A stretch of DNA of 64,000 nt from Agromyces rhizosphaerae (GTDB taxonomy: Bacteria; Actinomycetota; Actinomycetes; Actinomycetales; Microbacteriaceae), in contig NZ_BSDP01000001.1 in the NCBI RefSeq assembly GCF_027925245.1, positions 2,170,001 through 2,234,000 of the forward strand, given 5' to 3'. The notes beneath the pieces were generated by a model, which was not told the DNA's origin, made no database searches, and saw only the letters and a program-made list of their open reading frames with translations. The first letter of the stretch is position 1. Every line of letters begins with the position of its first letter. The position numbers and the translations under genes were made by a program. Shown here piece by piece: positions 55,031 through 63,072 of this stretch.

Positions 55031-56008
55031 ATGCGCGAGATGTATCCGGAGATCGAGCCGCTCGAGACCGGGATGCTCGACGTGGGGGACGGACAGCACA
55101 TCTACTGGGAGGTGTCCGGCAACCGCGACGGCAAGCCCGTGGTGTTCCTGCACGGGGGGCCGGGCGGGGGCACGAGCCCGGCGCACCGGCGCCTGTTCGA
55201 CCCCGAGCGGTACCGCATCGTGCTGTTCGACCAGCGCGGGTGCGGCCTCAGCATCCCGCACGCCAGCGCGCCCGACGCCGACCTCAGCGTCAACACCACC
55301 TGGCACCTCGTCTCCGACATCGAGAAGCTGCGCGAGCACCTCAGCATCGACCGCTGGCAGGTGCTCGGCGGCTCGTGGGGCAGCGCGCTCGCCCTCGCGT
55401 ACTGCGAGACGCACCCCGACCGCGTGACGGAGATCGTACTTCGGGGCGTGTTCACGCTGCGCCGATCCGAGCTCGAGTGGTTCTACGAGGGCGGCGCGTC
55501 GGCGATCTTCCCCGACCTGTGGGAGGACTTCCTCGACCAGGTGCCCGAGCGCGAGCGGCATCACATGATCGCCGCCTACGGTCGCCTGCTCGACGACCCG
55601 AACCCGAACGTGCACCAGCCGGCGGCGATCGCCTGGTCGCGCTGGGAGTCGTCGACCATCACGCTGCTGCCCCAGCTCGAGACCATCGCGAAGTTCACCG
55701 AGCCCGAGTACGCCACGGCGTTCGCGCGCATCGAGAACCACTACTTCCGTCACGGCGGCTGGTGGGAGGAGGGGCAGCTCATCCGCGACGCCGAGCGCCT
55801 GCGCGGCATCCCCGGCGTCATCGTGCAGGGCCGCTACGACATCTGCACGCCGGTGATGACCGCGTGGGACCTCCACCAGGCGTGGCCCGAGGCCGACCTG
55901 CGCATCATCCCCGACGCGGGGCACGCGTTCGACGAGCCGGGTATCCTCGACGCGATGATCGAGGCAACGGACCGGTTCGCGCGCGCGCCCGGCGAACACC
56001 GCGGATGA
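55031..56008 (+). CDS. pip: Proline iminopeptidase
   Basis: 325 residues. HGGPGGGTSPAHRRLFDPERY oxyanion segment, DQRGCGLS, nucleophile elbow GGSWGS with Ser115, GRYDICTP (Asp) and AGHAFDEPG (His) give the catalytic triad of S33 prolyl aminopeptidases, which release N-terminal Pro. All family landmarks intact; length normal. ATG at 55031 follows TATCCT (55020-55025) by 5 nt. The stop overlaps the next gene (ATGA at 56005-56008). Confidence 0.93.
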   Translation: MREMYPEIEPLETGMLDVGDGQHIYWEVSGNRDGKPVVFLHGGPGGGTSPAHRRLFDPERYRIVLFDQRGCGLSIPHASAPDADLSVNTTWHLVSDIEKLREHLSIDRWQVLGGSWGSALALAYCETHPDRVTEIVLRGVFTLRRSELEWFYEGGASAIFPDLWEDFLDQVPERERHHMIAAYGRLLDDPNPNVHQPAAIAWSRWESSTITLLPQLETIAKFTEPEYATAFARIENHYFRHGGWWEEGQLIRDAERLRGIPGVIVQGRYDICTPVMTAWDLHQAWPEADLRIIPDAGHAFDEPGILDAMIEATDRFARAPGEHRG

Positions 56009-56739
56009 AGCACGTACTCCGATGGATCGCCGCGGCGGTCATGGCCCTCGTGCTGCTCGTCGTCGTGTTCGTCGCGTGGACGCAGACCGTGTTCCAGGGT
56101 GAGCGAGACGCCACTCTCGAGGCGTGGCGCAACCCCGCGATCACGATCACCTCGACCCCCGACTCGATCGTCATGGAGCCCGCCGACGGCGCCTCCGACA
56201 CGGGCCTCGTCTTCATCCCGGGCGCGAAGGTCGACCCGTACGCCTACCTGCGCGTGCTCTCGGGCGTGGTCGAGGCCGGCGCCACCGTCGTGATCACCAA
56301 GCCGACCCTCAACCTCGCCTTCTTCGACGTCCGCAGCCTCGACGACTTCACGGCCGCGGCGCCGGGCGTCGACGAATGGTGGGTCGGCGGGCACTCGCTC
56401 GGCGGCGTGCGCGCCTGCATGCTCGCGGGCGAGGGCGAGTCGGATGCCGCGGGGCTCGTGCTCTTCGGCAGCTACTGCGCGAACGACCTGGCCGACTCGG
56501 GCCTCGAGGTGCTGAGCATCAGCGGCTCGAACGACGGGCTGACGACGCCCGACGACGTGACCGGCAACGCCGGCCTGCTACCCGTCGACGCGGTCTTCGT
56601 GGAGCTCGACGGCGCCAACCACGCCGACTTCGGCGACTACGGCGTGCAGCCCGGCGACGGCGAGTCGACCATGCCGCGCGAGGAGTCGCTCGCGGCGATC
56701 ACCGAGGCCCTCGAGGCCGCGCTCCTCGGCACGCCCTGA
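56005..56739 (+). CDS. Membrane-anchored alpha/beta hydrolase-like protein
   Basis: 244 residues. An N-terminal signal-anchor (WIAAAVMALVLLVVVFVAW) is followed by an alpha/beta hydrolase-like domain with VFIPGAKVDPYAYLRVL, nucleophile elbow GGHSLGG, SGSNDGLTTP and DGANHADFGDYG (His). This is the pattern of small carboxymethylenebutenolidase/esterase-like DUF proteins. Extracytoplasmic, presumably membrane-tethered. Translationally coupled to pip, which suggests shared peptide or ester turnover at the envelope, but the substrate is not known. Confidence 0.85.
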   Translation: MKHVLRWIAAAVMALVLLVVVFVAWTQTVFQGERDATLEAWRNPAITITSTPDSIVMEPADGASDTGLVFIPGAKVDPYAYLRVLSGVVEAGATVVITKPTLNLAFFDVRSLDDFTAAAPGVDEWWVGGHSLGGVRACMLAGEGESDAAGLVLFGSYCANDLADSGLEVLSISGSNDGLTTPDDVTGNAGLLPVDAVFVELDGANHADFGDYGVQPGDGESTMPREESLAAITEALEAALLGTP

Positions 56740-56761
56740 CGACCGGTCGGGCCCGAGGCGC

Positions 56762-57724
56762 TCACGTCGCCCGCTGCGCCCGCCGCCCGACCGGCACGGC
56801 GAGGATCGCGAGGCCCGCGGCCAGTACCGCGAGGCCGATCGCGGCCCCCACGGGGAGCTGCTCGCCGAGCAGGAACAGCCCGAGCAGGGTCGCGGTGAGC
56901 GGCTCGGCGAGCGTCAGCGTCGACACGGTCGCGGCAGTCAGGTGGCGCAGGCCCGCCGCGAAGAGCAGGTACGCGAGGGTCGTGGTGACCAGGCCCAGCC
57001 AGAGCCCCATCACGAGCCCGGAGGGCGTGGCGAGCCACGAGGCATCCGTCGCGAGCAGCAGCGGCAGACTCACCACCGCGGCGAGACCGAACTGCGCGCC
57101 CATCGCGCCCGAGCCCGACCACCCGCGCTCCAGCAGCCCCTTGCTGGCGAGCGCGTAGACGGCGTACGAGAGCCCGGCGCCGAGCGAGGCGGCGAGCCCG
57201 AGCGGGTCGATCGCGTGCTCGGCGTCGCCGCTCGCGAGGCCGAGGGTCGCGATGCCCGCGGTCGCGACGATCGTCGAGAGCGCCCAGCGGCCCGACGGGC
57301 GGTGCCCGCGGACCGCCCACTCGAGCAGGCCGGTGAGCACGGGCGCCGAGCCCAGCGCGACCACCGTGCCGACGGCGACGCCGTTGCGCTCGGTGCCCGC
57401 GAAGAACGCGGGCTGGTAGGCGAGCACGCCGAGCGCGCCCGCGACCACGATGGCAGCAGAGACGAGGCGCGCCCGGCGCGGGTCGGTCACGGGCGCCGAC
57501 CCGGTGGGTGCATCGTCGAGCACGGGCATCTCGGGCACGAGCGGCTCGTCGTCGCGCGGCCGGCGGCGCGCGAGCACGAGGGCGATCAGCGCGAGCGCCC
57601 CGCCGCCGATGAGGATGCGTGCCGCGCCGAGGGAGAACGGATCGGCCTCCGGCCCGAGGGCCTGCGCCGTGCCGGTGGTGCCGAAGCACACGGCCGCCGC
57701 GAGCACGGCGAGGACTGCACGCAT
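56762..57724 (-). CDS. EamA-type (DMT) transporter
   Basis: 320 residues, ten helices in two EamA repeats: AVLAVLAAAVCFGTTGTAQAL, TERNGVAVGTVVALGSAPVLTGLLEW, later GLSYAVYALASKGLLE and TLTLAEPLTATLLGLFLLGEQLPVG. A polar insertion of about 30 residues (RRRPRDDEPLVPEMP) follows helix 2. Probable metabolite exporter. Start at ATG 57724, 7 nt after GAGACT (57737-57732), weak leaderless-type promoter; the longer upstream frame was discarded. Substrate unknown. Confidence 0.87.
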   Translation of the reverse strand: MRAVLAVLAAAVCFGTTGTAQALGPEADPFSLGAARILIGGGALALIALVLARRRPRDDEPLVPEMPVLDDAPTGSAPVTDPRRARLVSAAIVVAGALGVLAYQPAFFAGTERNGVAVGTVVALGSAPVLTGLLEWAVRGHRPSGRWALSTIVATAGIATLGLASGDAEHAIDPLGLAASLGAGLSYAVYALASKGLLERGWSGSGAMGAQFGLAAVVSLPLLLATDASWLATPSGLVMGLWLGLVTTTLAYLLFAAGLRHLTAATVSTLTLAEPLTATLLGLFLLGEQLPVGAAIGLAVLAAGLAILAVPVGRRAQRAT

Positions 57725-57876
57725 GGCGCTCAGTCTCGCACGCGCGCGCCGGGCGCCCGCACACGCGGCCGGAGCGACGAGGGGCGGGCGCCGGCCCTGG
57801 GGCATCCGCCGCCGTACCATGCCGCCGCACCGCGCGTGCACAGCGGACGCAGAGACAGCACCCGTAGGTTCGTCGC

Positions 57877-58698
57877 GTGACCCCAACGACCCCGGGCCCC
57901 GACCTCGACAGCGCTGCCGCTGCGTTCGACGGCGTCGACGACCAGAGCCTGCAGGCCCTGCGCACGCTGCAGGACGAGTTCGTGCGGTTCCTGCAGCGCT
58001 ACAAGTTCGGCATCGACGAGATCGTGACGAAGCTGTCGATCCTGCGCGAGGACTTCGCCGCCTCCGACCGTGGCAACCCGATCGAGCACATCTCGAGCCG
58101 CCTCAAGTCGGCCGACTCGATCGTCGAGAAGATACAGCGCAAGGGCGTCGAGCCGACCTTCGACGCGATCCGCGAGCAGATCACCGACATCGCCGGCGTG
58201 CGGGTGACGTGCAGCTTCGTCTCCGACGTGTACCGCGTCTTCGACGTACTGACGAGCCAGTCCGACGTGCGCGTCGTGCGCGTGAAGGACTACATCGCGG
58301 AGCCGAAGGCGAACGGCTACCAGAGCCTGCACGCGATCATCGAGGTGCCGATCTTCCTGTCCGACGGCATCGTGCCGGTGCTCGTCGAGGTGCAGTTCCG
58401 CACCATCGCGATGGACTTCTGGGCCAGCCTCGAGCACAAGATCTACTACAAGTACGACGCGCAGGTGCCCGCCGAGCTGCTCGACGGGCTGAAGCAGGCC
58501 GCGGTCACGGCCGCGCAGCTCGACGCCGACATGGAGCGGCTGCACCACGAGGTGCACGGCGGCGAGGCCGTGCACCTGTCGGCCGCGTCCGACGAACCGG
58601 TGCCCGATGCCGCGGGCCAGGCGCTCGCCGAGGTGCAGCCGGGCGACCACGCGGTGCGCGCGCTGCACGACTACCGGCTCCGCACCCGGCGGGTCTGA
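57877..58698 (+). CDS. Small alarmone synthetase / GTP pyrophosphokinase family
   Basis: 273 residues. ISSRLKSADSIVEKIQRKG, DIAGVRVTCSFVSDVYRV, VRVVRVKDYIAEPKANGYQSLHAIIEVP and VEVQFRTIAMDFWASLEHKIYYK match RelA/SpoT-like synthetase domains. No HD hydrolase domain and no regulatory TGS/ACT domain, so it is a stand-alone synthetase (RelQ/RelP-like) making (p)ppGpp from GTP/GDP plus ATP. GTG at 57877 follows TAGGTT by 6 nt (leaderless). The nuclease gene follows by 17 bp. Confidence 0.9.
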   Translation: MTPTTPGPDLDSAAAAFDGVDDQSLQALRTLQDEFVRFLQRYKFGIDEIVTKLSILREDFAASDRGNPIEHISSRLKSADSIVEKIQRKGVEPTFDAIREQITDIAGVRVTCSFVSDVYRVFDVLTSQSDVRVVRVKDYIAEPKANGYQSLHAIIEVPIFLSDGIVPVLVEVQFRTIAMDFWASLEHKIYYKYDAQVPAELLDGLKQAAVTAAQLDADMERLHHEVHGGEAVHLSAASDEPVPDAAGQALAEVQPGDHAVRALHDYRLRTRRV

Positions 58699-58715
58699 GG
58701 CCGGGGACGCGGGCG

Positions 58716-59546
58716 ATGGGGGAGATCGGCGCGGGCTACGACGAGGAGTTCCTCGGGGTCGCGGTGCCGCTGCCGCGGGTGACGGATGCCCCGCCGGGGC
58801 AGCACGTCCTGCTCGACTCGACGCACTTCGGCGTGCTGCTCGACACGTCGCGGCGGTTCGCCGCGGTCACGGGCGTGAACGTCGACGGCGCGGCCCTGCT
58901 CGACCTGCCGCGCGACGACGACTGGCGGCTCGACGACCGCGTGCCGGCCGACCAGCAGGCGGGCCCCGAGGTGTACCTGCGCAACGACCTCGACCGCGGC
59001 CACCTCGTGCGCCGGCGCGACCCGGTCTGGGGCGCGCCCGACGTGGCCGCGCAGGCGAACGCAGACACCTTCACCTACCCGAACGCGGCGCCCCAGGCGA
59101 GCGGCTTCAACCAGTCGCGCGAGCTCTGGCTCGGCCTCGAGGACCACGTGCTGGCCTTCGCCGAGACGACGGATGCCCGCATCAGCGTCTTCACCGCGCC
59201 GGTGCTGCGCCCGACCGACCCGGAGTACCGGGGCATCCGCGTGCCGCTGTCGTTCTGGAAGGTCGTGGCGTGGGTCTCGGGCGGCGCGCTCGTCTCGGCC
59301 GCGTTCCTGCTCGACCAGACGCCGCAGCTGAACGCGGACGAGCTCGCGCGGCGCATGGGCGTGGTGGGCGACCTCGACGTCGTGCCGCCGCTCGGCCCGT
59401 TCCGCACGTTCCAGGTGCCGGTGGCCGACGTCGCCGCCGTCGCGGGGGTCGACCTCGGCGACCTCGTACCGGCCGACGTGCTGGCCGCGCCCGCGCTCCG
59501 GCCCCGCCGCATCCGCCTCGAGTCGTTCGACGACGTCGTGCTCTGA
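58716..59546 (+). CDS. DNA/RNA non-specific endonuclease (DRGH type)
   Basis: 276 residues. LRNDLDRGHLVRRRDPVW contains the DRGH motif (D93-H96) of beta-beta-alpha-metal nucleases, with the conserved Asn in FTYPNAAPQASGFNQSRELWLGLEDHVL. These cut DNA and RNA without sequence specificity. Unlike most homologues in Gram-negatives it has no signal peptide, so it is cytoplasmic unless exported by another route. Follows the alarmone synthetase by 17 bp in the same direction, probably cotranscribed. ATG at 58716; ribosome-binding site weak. No obvious inhibitor gene adjacent. Confidence 0.87.
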   Translation: MGEIGAGYDEEFLGVAVPLPRVTDAPPGQHVLLDSTHFGVLLDTSRRFAAVTGVNVDGAALLDLPRDDDWRLDDRVPADQQAGPEVYLRNDLDRGHLVRRRDPVWGAPDVAAQANADTFTYPNAAPQASGFNQSRELWLGLEDHVLAFAETTDARISVFTAPVLRPTDPEYRGIRVPLSFWKVVAWVSGGALVSAAFLLDQTPQLNADELARRMGVVGDLDVVPPLGPFRTFQVPVADVAAVAGVDLGDLVPADVLAAPALRPRRIRLESFDDVVL

Positions 59547-59574
59547 GGCGATCCCGCGCGGGCGGGTCCCCGCC

Positions 59575-60519
59575 TCAGCCTTCGGCGGCCGCGGGCGGCA
59601 GGCCGACCGGCTGGGTCGGGGGCGGCACGAGCTGCGTCATCACGGCCGCGGCCTTCGGAGAGACGGCGTCGCGCAGTCGGTCGAAGTCGGCGGGTTGCAC
59701 CTGGGCGATGAATGCGAGCAGCTCGAGGTAGCGATTGGTCGTGTGCGGAGTCGAGGGGAGGATCTCGGCGACTCGCAGAATGAAGGACTGGCGGACCGAC
59801 CCGGCCTGCTCGATGAGTCCGCTCGGACGAAGGTCGGCGGCGGCGTCCTTCCCGACCAGCGCTCGGTGGATCGCGTTCATGCTGACGTCGACGTCGCGGG
59901 TGCAGAGGTAGGCAAGGCGGTCACCGGTGTAGACCGTCGCGCGCAGCCACGGCGCGACGAACGGCGCGAGCACCTGCTGGAGTCCGAGCCTCGTGACCGC
60001 AACGCGTGCGGGAACCCACCACGAGAATCGAGCGAGGAGGTGCCCGAACTCGGTGGCGAGCAGGAAACGCACCTCGCTCCGGCGGCGCTCCGAGTCGAGG
60101 TCCGCGATCGCCGAGCCGTCCAGGAGGATGGCGTTGACACCGAAGTAGGTGTAGGTGGCGGCGGCGGTCGCCTGCCCGCGCACGACGAAGACATCGACGC
60201 GACGGCGGTAGCCCAGTCGCGAGCGGACGTCGTCTATGACCTCCTGCAGCGCGGGGAACGACGCCGAGGTCACCGCAACAGCATGCGCGCGCATGCGCAC
60301 CCGACCGATCTGGAAGTTGAGCCAGATGAAGAGCGCCACACCGACGATCGCGAGGAGGCCGCCAAGGACGGCGGGGCTGAATACGGCGAAGAGGCCGATC
60401 GCCAACACCACGCCGACTGCGGTCACGGCGAGGACGAACGCCGGCGCCTCGGACGGGTGCCGCGAGTCACGGAGGAGCTGCTCTGCGCGTGTCGCCTCAT
60501 CATCGGTCTGCATGCTCAT
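59575..60519 (-). CDS. M48-like membrane protein with degenerate zinc site
   Basis: 314 residues. Two hydrophobic helices (about 28-72) then a peptidase-like domain. Where M48 proteases have HExxH, this has TEFGH (T156-H160) in FLLATEFGHLLARF, so the first zinc ligand is lost. The following DRLAYLCTRDVDVSMNAIHRALVG block matches the M48 region that normally carries the third ligand. It is probably a catalytically dead homologue. ATG at 60519 is chosen; GTG at 60522 is adjacent. C-terminus proline-rich. Role unknown. Confidence 0.75.
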   Translation of the reverse strand: MSMQTDDEATRAEQLLRDSRHPSEAPAFVLAVTAVGVVLAIGLFAVFSPAVLGGLLAIVGVALFIWLNFQIGRVRMRAHAVAVTSASFPALQEVIDDVRSRLGYRRRVDVFVVRGQATAAATYTYFGVNAILLDGSAIADLDSERRRSEVRFLLATEFGHLLARFSWWVPARVAVTRLGLQQVLAPFVAPWLRATVYTGDRLAYLCTRDVDVSMNAIHRALVGKDAAADLRPSGLIEQAGSVRQSFILRVAEILPSTPHTTNRYLELLAFIAQVQPADFDRLRDAVSPKAAAVMTQLVPPPTQPVGLPPAAAEG

Positions 60520-60690
60520 CACGGTTCCCCCCGATCGGCAGTGTGGCGGTCATGCTAGCCAGTGGCGTGGCCCGCACGGAACCCATCGAGCCGGGATTGG
60601 GCCGGCCCGGGCCGCACGTTGGCCGGGATGGCGACCGTCCCGGCATGTGCCGCGTGCGTGTTAGCGTGACGACCACAACCGAATACCCGC

Positions 60691-60880
60691 ATCGTGGCGG
60701 GAGAGCCCGCCCGGTCCGCCGGGCGGCGCCGTAGGAGCAAGCCCCTCCCCGGGAATCTCTCAGGCACCCGTACCGCCACGACAGGGAACTCTGGAAAGCA
60801 GCAGGCCGAGGCCTGCTCACCGACGGGGCAAGGCGGCGCGAGTCGCGCGAATCTCTCAGGTCATCGACAGAGCGGGGAGG
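60691..60880 (+). ncRNA. Tandem glycine riboswitch upstream of sdaA
   Basis: Two consecutive aptamers. Aptamer 1: P1 TCGTGGCGG (60692-60700) pairs with CCGCCACGA (60773-60781) and contains GTAGGAGCAAGCCCC and GAATCTCTCAGGCA. The linker and second aptamer hold ACTCTGGAAAGCAG, GACGGGGCAAGG, GAATCTCTCAGGT and closing CAGAG. These are glycine-riboswitch conserved boxes. The following L-serine deaminase is an unusual but reasonable target since serine and glycine interconvert. Confidence 0.92.
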
Positions 60881-60953
60881 AACCACCCGACGCCGGCGCG
60901 GCCGGCCACGACCTGGGAGTTCCGATGACCTGTCCCGACGCTTCGGCACCCGA

Positions 60954-60974
60954 GCGGATGCCCCGGGCATCCGC
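60954..60974 (+). promoter_or_regulatory. Expression-platform hairpin of the riboswitch
   Basis: GCGGATGCC (60954-60962), loop CCG, GGCATCCGC (60966-60974): a 9-bp perfect stem between the riboswitch and the sdaA start. It is a candidate terminator or sequestering hairpin that the ligand-bound aptamer would disrupt. No U-tract follows. Confidence 0.55.
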
Positions 60975-60989
60975 ACCCCTCATCGCCGG

Positions 60990-62369
60990 GTGCGCACCGT
61001 GCTGAGCGCACTCGACATGTTCTCGATCGGCATCGGCCCGTCGTCGTCGCACACGGTGGGGCCGATGCGCGCGGCGCGCCTGTTCGTCGACGGGCTCGCG
61101 GCCGACGGCCGGCTCGACGAGGTGGCCCGAGTGCGGGTCGAGCTCTACGGGTCCCTCGGCGCGACCGGCAGGGGGCACGGGTCGGACGCCGCGGTCATCC
61201 TCGGCCTGCTCGGCGAGCACCCGGAGACCGTCGACACCGCGACCGTGGGCGCGCGCGTGGCCCGGATCGCCGAGGAGGGCGCGCTCCGTCTCGGCGGCAT
61301 CCGTGAGATCGTGTTCCGCCCCGCCGAGGACGTCGTGCTCCACCTGCGGAAGCGCCTGCCCGGCCACCCGAACGGCATGACGTTCGAGGCGTTCGACGCT
61401 CGGGGGGCGAGCGTGCGCGCGACCACCTCCTACTCGGTCGGCGGCGGGTTCGTGGCCGACGATCTCAACGGGCATCCGGCCGTCGTCGAACAGCGCGTGG
61501 AGCTCGCGTTCCCGTTCGCGACCGCGGCGGAGCTGCTCGAGCACTGCCGCCGCGAGCGGATCGACATCGCCGATGTCATGCTCGCGAACGAGCACGCGTG
61601 GCGCCCGGAGGCCGAGACGCGCGCCGAGCTGCTGCGCGTCTGGCGGGTCATGCGCGAGTGCGTCGACAACGGCTGCACGAGCGACGAGGAGCTGCTGCCC
61701 GGCTCGCTGCGGGTGCGGCGGCGCGCGCCCGGCCTGTTCCGGAAGCTGGACGCCGCGGCCGACGACGTCGACGCCATGCGCGCCATGGACTGGGTCAACC
61801 TCTACGCGCTCGCCGTGAACGAGGAGAACGCCGCCGGCGGTCGCGTCGTCACCGCCCCCACGAACGGCGCCGCGGGCATCGTGCCGGCCGTGCTGCACTA
61901 CGCCGACCGGTTCGTGCGCGACCTCGACGACGACGCGGTCGTGCGGTTCCTCCTGACCGCGGCCGCGATCGGCATCCTGTTCAAGCGCAACGCCTCGATC
62001 TCGGGCGCGGAGGTCGGCTGCCAGGGCGAGGTCGGCTCGGCGTGCTCGATGGCCGCGGCGGGGCTGTGCGCGCTGCTCGGGGGCACGCCGGAGCAGGTCG
62101 AGAACGCCGCCGAGATCGGCATCGAGCACCACTTGGGGCTCACCTGCGATCCGATCGGCGGGCTCGTGCAGATCCCCTGCATCGAACGCAACGCGATCGC
62201 GAGCAGCAAGGCCATCAACGCCGCCCGCATCGCGATGCACGGCGACGGCACGCATCACGTGTCGCTCGACCAGGCCGTCACCACGATGCGCGAGACCGGC
62301 GCCGACATGAAGCGCAAGTACAAGGAGACCTCGCTCGGCGGCCTCGCCGTGAACGTCATCGAGTGCTGA
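60990..62369 (+). CDS. sdaA: L-serine ammonia-lyase (iron-sulfur dependent)
   Basis: 459 residues, fused beta and alpha domains. Converts L-serine to pyruvate and ammonia using a 4Fe-4S cluster. [43 protein letters not shown] and [24 protein letters not shown] supply the cluster Cys and substrate loops. GTG 60990 is given; GTG 60999 is equally possible and would give the more typical N-terminus [10 protein letters not shown]. Leader holds a glycine riboswitch, so expression likely responds to glycine. Terminator at 62415-62440. Confidence 0.94.
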   Translation: MRTVLSALDMFSIGIGPSSSHTVGPMRAARLFVDGLAADGRLDEVARVRVELYGSLGATGRGHGSDAAVILGLLGEHPETVDTATVGARVARIAEEGALRLGGIREIVFRPAEDVVLHLRKRLPGHPNGMTFEAFDARGASVRATTSYSVGGGFVADDLNGHPAVVEQRVELAFPFATAAELLEHCRRERIDIADVMLANEHAWRPEAETRAELLRVWRVMRECVDNGCTSDEELLPGSLRVRRRAPGLFRKLDAAADDVDAMRAMDWVNLYALAVNEENAAGGRVVTAPTNGAAGIVPAVLHYADRFVRDLDDDAVVRFLLTAAAIGILFKRNASISGAEVGCQGEVGSACSMAAAGLCALLGGTPEQVENAAEIGIEHHLGLTCDPIGGLVQIPCIERNAIASSKAINAARIAMHGDGTHHVSLDQAVTTMRETGADMKRKYKETSLGGLAVNVIEC

Positions 62370-62414
62370 GGGGCGGTCGGATGCCCCTGGGGCGGACATG
62401 CCCGCCAGACGCGA

Positions 62415-62440
62415 AGAAGCCCGGGCGAACCCGGGCTTCT
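62415..62440 (+). terminator. Terminator of sdaA
   Basis: AGAAGCCCGGG (62415-62425), loop CGAA, CCCGGGCTTCT (62430-62440) with a pyrimidine-rich tail. Could also end tRNA-Phe transcription from the other strand. Confidence 0.88.
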
Positions 62441-62444
62441 CTTC

Positions 62445-62520
62445 TGGTGGCTCCGACGGGCGTCGATCCCGTGACCTCACGATTTTCAGTCGTGCGCTCT
62501 ACCAACTGAGCTACAGAGCC
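62445..62520 (-). tRNA. tRNA-Phe (GAA)
   Basis: Cloverleaf with acceptor GGCTCTG/CGGAGCC, GTAGCTCAGTTGG D-arm, anticodon loop CTGAAAA (GAA) and GTTC-variant T-arm. The CCA end is encoded (discriminator A then CCA). Confidence 0.95.
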
Positions 62521-62576
62521 TGGTGCATCCGAAGATGCGTATCAGGCGGGGCATCCGAAGATGTTCCCCATACGGA

Positions 62577-62601
62577 GATGGGCTCTCGAGGAGAGCCCAT
62601 C
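62577..62601 (-). terminator. Hairpin downstream of tRNA-Asp
   Basis: GATGGGCTCTC (62577-62587), loop GAG, GAGAGCCCATC (62591-62601): 11-bp stem in the spacer between tRNA-Asp and tRNA-Phe. Confidence 0.7.
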
Positions 62602-62609
62602 CGCCGAAG

Positions 62610-62683
62610 CGACCCTGACGGGACTTGAACCCGCGACCTCCGCCGTGACAGGGCGGCACGCTAACCAACTGCGCCACAGGGCC
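62610..62683 (-). tRNA. tRNA-Asp (GTC)
   Basis: Acceptor GGCCCTG/CAGGGTC, D-arm GGCGCAGTTGG, anticodon loop CTGTCAC (GTC), T-arm GGTTCAAGTCC. Discriminator G is as in Asp; CCA is not encoded. Confidence 0.95.
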
Positions 62684-62714
62684 TTGCGTATGAAATTGTA
62701 TCCTTCGTTCAGCG

Positions 62715-62787
62715 TGACCCCAACGGGATTCGAACCCGTGCTGCCGCCGTGAAAGGGCGGTGTCCTAGGCCGCTAAACGATGGGGCC
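62715..62787 (-). tRNA. tRNA-Glu (TTC)
   Basis: Acceptor GGCCCCA/TGGGGTC, anticodon loop CTTTCAC (TTC), T-arm GGTTCGAATCC. CCA is not encoded. Reading leftward, the order is Glu, Asp, Phe. Confidence 0.95.
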
Positions 62788-63005
62788 GGGTGTCGTGCTG
62801 GGCACGACCGCCGACAGCCAAGCATACGTGCACTTCCGTCAGATTCCAAAACGAGGCCGGAACCGATCGCGCGACGTGCCGGGGCGGCTCCCTCAGTCGG
62901 CCGATGAGCCCGGTAGCGTCGCGCTCGGCACGTCCCTCGTCCGGGGGCCGAGCACCACGTCGGCCGGCAATACCAAGGATCGAGCGGTCCGTTGTTACTG
63001 TGGCT

Positions 63006-63041
63006 GATGTTGCAGATGTGACAGATGTGACGAACGTGACC
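63006..63041 (+). repeat. Four-copy 9-bp tandem repeat
   Basis: GATGTTGCA, GATGTGACA, GATGTGACG and AACGTGACC form adjacent 9-mers 32 bp ahead of the secreted coiled-coil gene, just after a TACTGT -10-like box (62996-63001). GTGAC-N4-GTGAC is contained within it. May be an untranslated regulatory repeat. Otherwise 62,788-63,072 shows no gene. Confidence 0.6.
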
Positions 63042-63072
63042 TCGCCGCCGCAGCGGCAGGATCGGGGAAGCC

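Noticed and set aside
60925..60990. ATG at 60925 as sdaA start
   Set aside because: It is not in frame with sdaA and falls in the riboswitch expression platform.
62788..63072. Cyclic-di-AMP (ydaO) riboswitch before the coiled-coil gene
   Set aside because: This RNA is known upstream of wall-hydrolase genes in actinobacteria, but its conserved blocks are not recognisable here; a small GTCGTGC/GCACGAC hairpin (62792-62808) alone is insufficient.
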